Assembly (NCBI RefSeq): GCF_009467805.1
Contig: NZ_WIAY01000001.1
Location: forward strand, 1,506,873 to 1,570,872
Source: Stenotrophomonas nematodicola
GTDB taxonomy: Bacteria; Pseudomonadota; Gammaproteobacteria; Xanthomonadales; Xanthomonadaceae
Direction: 5' to 3'
DNA length: 64,000 bases
Shown here in pieces: positions 60,746 through 64,000 of the stretch (the stretch's first letter is position 1; the number at the start of each line of letters is the position of its first letter). Position numbers and translations under genes: made by a program. The notes under the pieces were generated by a model. That model searched no databases and had not been told where the DNA came from. It saw only the letters and a program-made list of their open reading frames with translations.

Positions 60746-61204
60746 ATGAAACTGGCCTGGATTCTCTGGCTGTCGCAGTTGTTGCCGCAGCCGGCCGCCG
60801 ATTCGTTGTGCCTGAGCACGACCGTCTACCTCGAAGCGCGTGACCAGACCCTGCGCGGCCAGCAAGCCGTCGCGGAAGTGGCCCTGCGCCGCCTGGACAG
60901 CGGCCTGTGGGGCGACTCGATGTGCCAGGTGGTCACCGCCCGCAAGCAGTTCGCCCCGACCATCGTGGCCCCCGGTACGCAGCTTGGCAACGCCGACGCG
61001 TGGCAGGAAGCGATGACCGTGGCCTTCGACGCCGAGCGCAACTGGGCGCTGCCGGTGGGCGAGCGCAAGGAGATCGTGCCCGGCGCGAGCCACTTCGCCG
61101 CATTGGCCATCGCCAATCCGAGCTGGCGCAATGCCTACCAGGTGGCCACCATCGGCGACCACACGTTCTATCGCGTGCAGAAACTCAAGCCGCGCACGTC
61201 GTAA
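60746..61204 (+). CDS. Cell-wall hydrolase SleB family protein
   Basis: This 152-residue exported protein has an N-terminal hydrophobic signal (1-20, MKLAWILWLSQLLPQPAADS). It shows the SleB pattern with CLSTTVYLEARDQTLRGQQAVAEVALRRL, where the Glu in LEAR is the likely catalytic residue. It may cleave peptidoglycan; in non-sporulating bacteria such proteins serve cell-wall turnover. AAGGAG precedes the ATG. Confidence 0.85.
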   Translation: MKLAWILWLSQLLPQPAADSLCLSTTVYLEARDQTLRGQQAVAEVALRRLDSGLWGDSMCQVVTARKQFAPTIVAPGTQLGNADAWQEAMTVAFDAERNWALPVGERKEIVPGASHFAALAIANPSWRNAYQVATIGDHTFYRVQKLKPRTS

Positions 61205-61292
61205 CGATCTGTTACAGCCATACCGTTGAGGATGCGTGGCCCGCTCTGGAATAGTGAGCGGCTCACCCATCACCATCCGCAACGGAGTTCCC

Positions 61293-61904
61293 ATGAAGCT
61301 GTACAGCAAGCCCGGTGCCTGCTCCACTGCCGACCACATTGCCCTGCAGTGGACCGGCCAGCCGTATGACGTGGAACTGCTGACCAAGGAAACCCTGAAG
61401 GCGCCTGCGTTCCTGGCCATCAATCCGGCCGGCTCGGTACCGGCGGTGGTCGACGGCGATTTCGTACTGACCCAGAACGCCGCGATCATGGGGTACATCG
61501 CCGATACCCATCCCCAGGCGGGTCTGGCCGGCGACGGCAGCGCCCGGCAGCGTGCCGAAGCCACCCGCTGGCTGTCCTTCGTCAATTCGGACCTGCACCC
61601 GGCGTTTTCGCCGCTGTTCGGGCCGGGCAACTACATCGGCGACGAAAGCCAGTACGACGCCATCCGCGCCGCCGCGCACAAGCGCCTGCGCGGCCTGTTC
61701 GAACGCGCCAACACGCAGCTGGAAGGCCGCCAGTGGCTGGCCGGGTTCCGCAGCTTCGCCGATCCGTATTTCTACATCACGCTGCGCTGGGCGGCCGGCG
61801 CCAAGGTCGACCTGACCGGCCTGGACAACATCGCCGCGTTCAAGCAGCGCATGGATGCCGACCCAGGCGTGCAGGCCGCGCTGAAGGCTGAAGGCCTGCT
61901 CTGA
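61293..61904 (+). CDS. Glutathione S-transferase (beta class)
   Basis: This 203-residue protein has a thioredoxin-like N-domain (1-80) with the beta-class Cys10 in SKPGACSTADH and the glutathione-binding GSVPAVV (about 48-54) and TQNAAIMGYI. A helical C-domain (85-203) follows. It conjugates or reduces substrates with glutathione. Confidence 0.93.
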   Translation: MKLYSKPGACSTADHIALQWTGQPYDVELLTKETLKAPAFLAINPAGSVPAVVDGDFVLTQNAAIMGYIADTHPQAGLAGDGSARQRAEATRWLSFVNSDLHPAFSPLFGPGNYIGDESQYDAIRAAAHKRLRGLFERANTQLEGRQWLAGFRSFADPYFYITLRWAAGAKVDLTGLDNIAAFKQRMDADPGVQAALKAEGLL

Positions 61905-61926
61905 GCGGGACGACGAACGATCAACG

Positions 61927-61953
61927 AAGAGCCCGGCCATGCCGGGCTCTTTC
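61927..61953. terminator. Bidirectional terminator
   Basis: AAGAGCCCGGC / GCCGGGCTCTT hairpin with a CAT loop and T/A tracts, between the convergent GST and SUFU genes. Confidence 0.9.
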
Positions 61954-61974
61954 GTTATCGTCGCCACGCACCGC

Positions 61975-63024
61975 TCAGCCGATCTCGCGTACGACGTTGT
62001 CCTGCGCGTCGCGCAGCGCGGTGGGCACTACCTCCACCACCAGACCGGTACCGGGCAACGGGTAGCGACCGCGCTGGGCACGCACGTCGCGCAGCAGCGC
62101 GTCCAGGCTTGCCGGCGTCAACGTGCACGTCATCCCGCCCTCGCCACGGCGCAACGCATCGCGTTCACCGGGCTGGAAGGTCCACTCGCGATCGCCGCCG
62201 ATCACGGTCAGCGGGTGGCCGTAACGCAGACGCAGCGGCAGCAGGTCCAGCAGGCTTGGCACCTGGCCGGCACCAAGCACCAGCACCGTGCTGTCACCCT
62301 CCTCACGCCACGCCAGGGTTTCCACGAACAGCAGCGCGGTGCTGGAGCCGTCGCGGGCGCTGCCCGCCTCCACCTGCCGGGCCAGGTCCGCATCGTCAAG
62401 CAGGGAGGGGCGATGCAGGTCGGTGATCCACAACGGCATGCGCGGCGCCAGCGCATGCAGCACGCCATCGGTGGACCAGCGCTTGATTGCCGCCATCTCC
62501 GCATCGCTCACGCCGATCACCTGCAGGAAGACCAGGCGACCGTTGGCGGTGTCGCGCGCCGGCAGCTGCGGGTCGGGCAGGAACGCCACATGACGCAGGC
62601 AGGTGTCGGTGTCCAACGCGATTGGCCCGTTGGCATCCATGTGATGCCCGGCTTCGAACACGTTGCCGGTGGCGAACACGTAGCGGGCGAGATTCTGCAG
62701 CAGGTTCATCGGCCACGTGGGCGGACTGGCGGCATCGTCGTCCACCGCCAGGCGGAAGGTCAGCTCGAAGCCGTAGCCGCTGTCGACCGCGTCGTCGCTC
62801 TGCTTGTCGTACAGCTCGGAGAAGCCGTAGGTGACGTAATGCCAGTGCGGGCGCGGGACGTCGGCCCGGTACACGCTGATGCCGTCCAGCGGATCATTGC
62901 CGCCCAGCGTGTAGGGCAGCGCCGTGCCGTAGTGCGTCGGCTCCTGGCCGGGATACAGCGCGGCCAGGGCCGCGTTGATGGCATCCCAGCCCGGGGTGCC
63001 GTCATCGTCCTTCGTGGGGTCCAT
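61975..63024 (-). CDS. Suppressor of fused (SUFU) domain protein
   Basis: This 349-residue protein has the SUFU-domain pattern in its N-terminal half: PTHYGTALPYTLGGNDPLDGI, HWHYVTYGFSELYD and GYGFELTFRL (about 40-115), then conserved hydrophobic segments to about 190. In animals SUFU is a Hedgehog-pathway protein; bacterial homologues are common as immunity proteins of polymorphic toxins or as unknown proteins. No toxin gene lies beside it here. It has no signal peptide. The start at 63024 precedes the domain by about 30 residues. Confidence 0.85.
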   Translation of the reverse strand: MDPTKDDDGTPGWDAINAALAALYPGQEPTHYGTALPYTLGGNDPLDGISVYRADVPRPHWHYVTYGFSELYDKQSDDAVDSGYGFELTFRLAVDDDAASPPTWPMNLLQNLARYVFATGNVFEAGHHMDANGPIALDTDTCLRHVAFLPDPQLPARDTANGRLVFLQVIGVSDAEMAAIKRWSTDGVLHALAPRMPLWITDLHRPSLLDDADLARQVEAGSARDGSSTALLFVETLAWREEGDSTVLVLGAGQVPSLLDLLPLRLRYGHPLTVIGGDREWTFQPGERDALRRGEGGMTCTLTPASLDALLRDVRAQRGRYPLPGTGLVVEVVPTALRDAQDNVVREIG

Positions 63025-63101
63025 CGCGTGGCTCCTGCATGTGTAGCCTGGCAAGGTAACGCCGGTGCGCGGCGACCACCACCCTTGCGCTGCGCCACGC
63101 G

Positions 63102-63632
63102 TCAGCCCGGAACCGCGGCCACCGTGTCCTGCAGCGGTGGCGTTGGTGCGTCAGGTACATCGAGCAGCGCGTGGGTATCGCTCAGCCAGCGATTGGCCAG
63201 CGCCGGGCTCCTGGCCTTGGCGACGGCAGCGGCCATGTCCGGCCACAGTTTTTCCAGCGCGCCGGCATCGGTGCAACGCTCGATCTTGAGCTGCATGAAA
63301 TACCCCTTGAGCCCGAGGTGCCTGCGTACCGATTCGCTCATCCAGTCGTACAGGCGCTTGTACAGGTCCGGGTCCTGCTCACGGCCGGCGGTGAGCGTGC
63401 GCGCGGCGGGCGGTGCCACCGCACCGCCGACGATCTCGATCAGTCCCATCCGGGCAAGCTGCGCCAGCGCGTCGTCGGGCGCGCGCAGGCCCGGCAGCAC
63501 CGCGGTCAACGCATCGTCATCGCGCTGACCATCGACCATCAACAGAATGGACCGCAATGACGGCGGCAGACGCCGCGCGCGGTCCTCGATTTCCTGACGG
63601 CCCGCGGCCGTCTTGGCATGGATGTACGCCAT
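63102..63632 (-). CDS. Unrecognised protein with winged-helix-like N-terminus
   Basis: This 176-residue protein starts MAYIHAKTAAGRQEIEDRAR. The N-terminal part contains LPPSLRSILLMVDGQRDDDAL and LAQLARMGLIEIVGG, a pattern seen in small DNA-binding or output domains of proteobacterial proteins where a DG turn precedes a helix-turn-helix. Residues 80-176 are helical with no known motif. It is probably cytoplasmic. The gene is upstream of, and co-directional with, the SUFU gene (77-bp gap between its stop and the SUFU start), so they could share a transcript. Confidence 0.65.
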   Translation of the reverse strand: MAYIHAKTAAGRQEIEDRARRLPPSLRSILLMVDGQRDDDALTAVLPGLRAPDDALAQLARMGLIEIVGGAVAPPAARTLTAGREQDPDLYKRLYDWMSESVRRHLGLKGYFMQLKIERCTDAGALEKLWPDMAAAVAKARSPALANRWLSDTHALLDVPDAPTPPLQDTVAAVPG

Positions 63633-63960
63633 GTGGTGCTTCCCCCTGTCACCTGCTGCATTGCCACGCGCGGCCGCCAGCCGTTGGCCGGTGCACGTGC
63701 GCCCCCTTGCGACCGTTCCAGGCGATTGCCCACGCCGACGTCCCCGCGCGCGCCGTGTCCCCAGCGCGCGACGCCAGGCGCCGGGGGCCTGCAGCGGTCA
63801 CGCCCGGAGCTTACCTGAGGCTGGCCGCCCCCGATAATGCGGTGCAGCAACGGGCGGGTCAGGCGTCCGCGCGGAACTGCGGATACCTGCGGGTGGCGCG
63901 GCCCCCCCCATTCCGGGGCCGCGCAGGCGCGCCTGCACCCTGCCACGCGGACGGTGCGGG
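63633..63960. other. Intergenic region with a strong hairpin
   Basis: 328 bp without a credible gene. It should hold the promoter of the gene at 63102-63632. A perfect 10-bp inverted repeat GCGCGGCCCC (63896-63905) / GGGGCCGCGC (63914-63923) lies near its right end, possibly terminating the partial minus-strand gene that ends at 63961; there is no T-run. Confidence 0.5.
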
Positions 63961-64000
63961 TCAGCGCCCCAGCGCGCGCCGGATCTCGTCCAGCGCACCC
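63961..64000 (-). CDS. 3' end of a gene cut by the window edge
   Basis: Only the last codons are visible, ending GALDEIRRALGR and a TGA stop at 63963-63961. The short peptide is amphipathic and reads like the end of a helical protein. The family cannot be identified from so few residues. Confidence 0.35.
   Translation of the reverse strand, partial: GALDEIRRALGR

Overview
The window is high-GC chromosomal DNA from a gammaproteobacterium of the Xanthomonadaceae, most likely Stenotrophomonas. Three things point there: the gene orders tig-clpP-clpX-lon-hupB, phoB-phoR-ppk-ppx and folC-dedD-cvpA-purF; LPS genes with kdkA; and scattered short palindromes headed by the tetranucleotide GTAG, the hallmark of the REP (SMAG) repeats described in Stenotrophomonas. 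This assignment is inference from gene order and repeats, not from a phylogeny. Almost everything is core genome. The only clear mobile element is one group II intron.

Layout. 1-480: 5' part of sugE/gdx (guanidinium exporter) with a two-hairpin guanidine-II riboswitch on the minus strand, then the SRP RNA gene ffs. 483-3881: LPS-related genes (kdkA, a family 9 glycosyltransferase, DUF6165) plus an MBL-fold hydrolase and an NTF2-like protein. 3882-4311: a GTAG repeat and tRNA-Ser(CGA), whose 3' end and terminator are duplicated 191 bp away. 4479-9096: a PP2C phosphatase, then the conserved dnaQ-rnhA-(methyltransferase) / gloB-mltD block. 9218-18701: the protein-quality-control region, with ppiD, three tRNA-Asp and a tRNA-Val, hupB, lon, clpX, clpP, tig and tRNA-Leu. 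18765-24713: a ClC antiporter, a Pro-Arg-His-Lys-Lys tRNA cluster, a BAX inhibitor-1 family protein, a TauE/SafE permease, NAD-type isocitrate dehydrogenase, an AhpD-like protein and a glutaredoxin. 24866-35013: bepA, phoB-phoR-ppk1-ppx (phosphate sensing joined to polyphosphate turnover), a family 4 glycosyltransferase, a PAP2 phosphatase and lpxH. 35099-44314: a secreted metzincin-like protease, a DUF2235 (Tle1-like) lipase-fold protein, a DUF455 protein, purF, cvpA, dedD, folC and a histidine phosphatase. 44597-52083: an S46 dipeptidyl-peptidase, tdh and kbl (threonine to glycine) flanking a TorF-type outer-membrane protein, and rluB between two small exported proteins that share a motif. 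52278-56167: ompA, its 3' untranslated region interrupted by a complete group II intron, then the probable ompA terminator. 56540-63632: a zinc-type MDR oxidoreductase, a YczE-like membrane protein, fadH, a SleB-like hydrolase, a glutathione S-transferase, a Suppressor-of-fused homologue and an unrecognised protein. The window ends inside a gene on the minus strand.

Observations most worth following: the intron sitting in sense orientation between ompA and its terminator; the shared EFDAWMKA motif of the two proteins flanking rluB; a sigma-32-like lon promoter whose -10 element lies in the clpX terminator; tRNA-Lys terminators that diverged with pairing preserved; REP elements that supply stop codons; and divergent gene pairs with start codons only 11 and 21 bp apart, which suggest leaderless transcripts.
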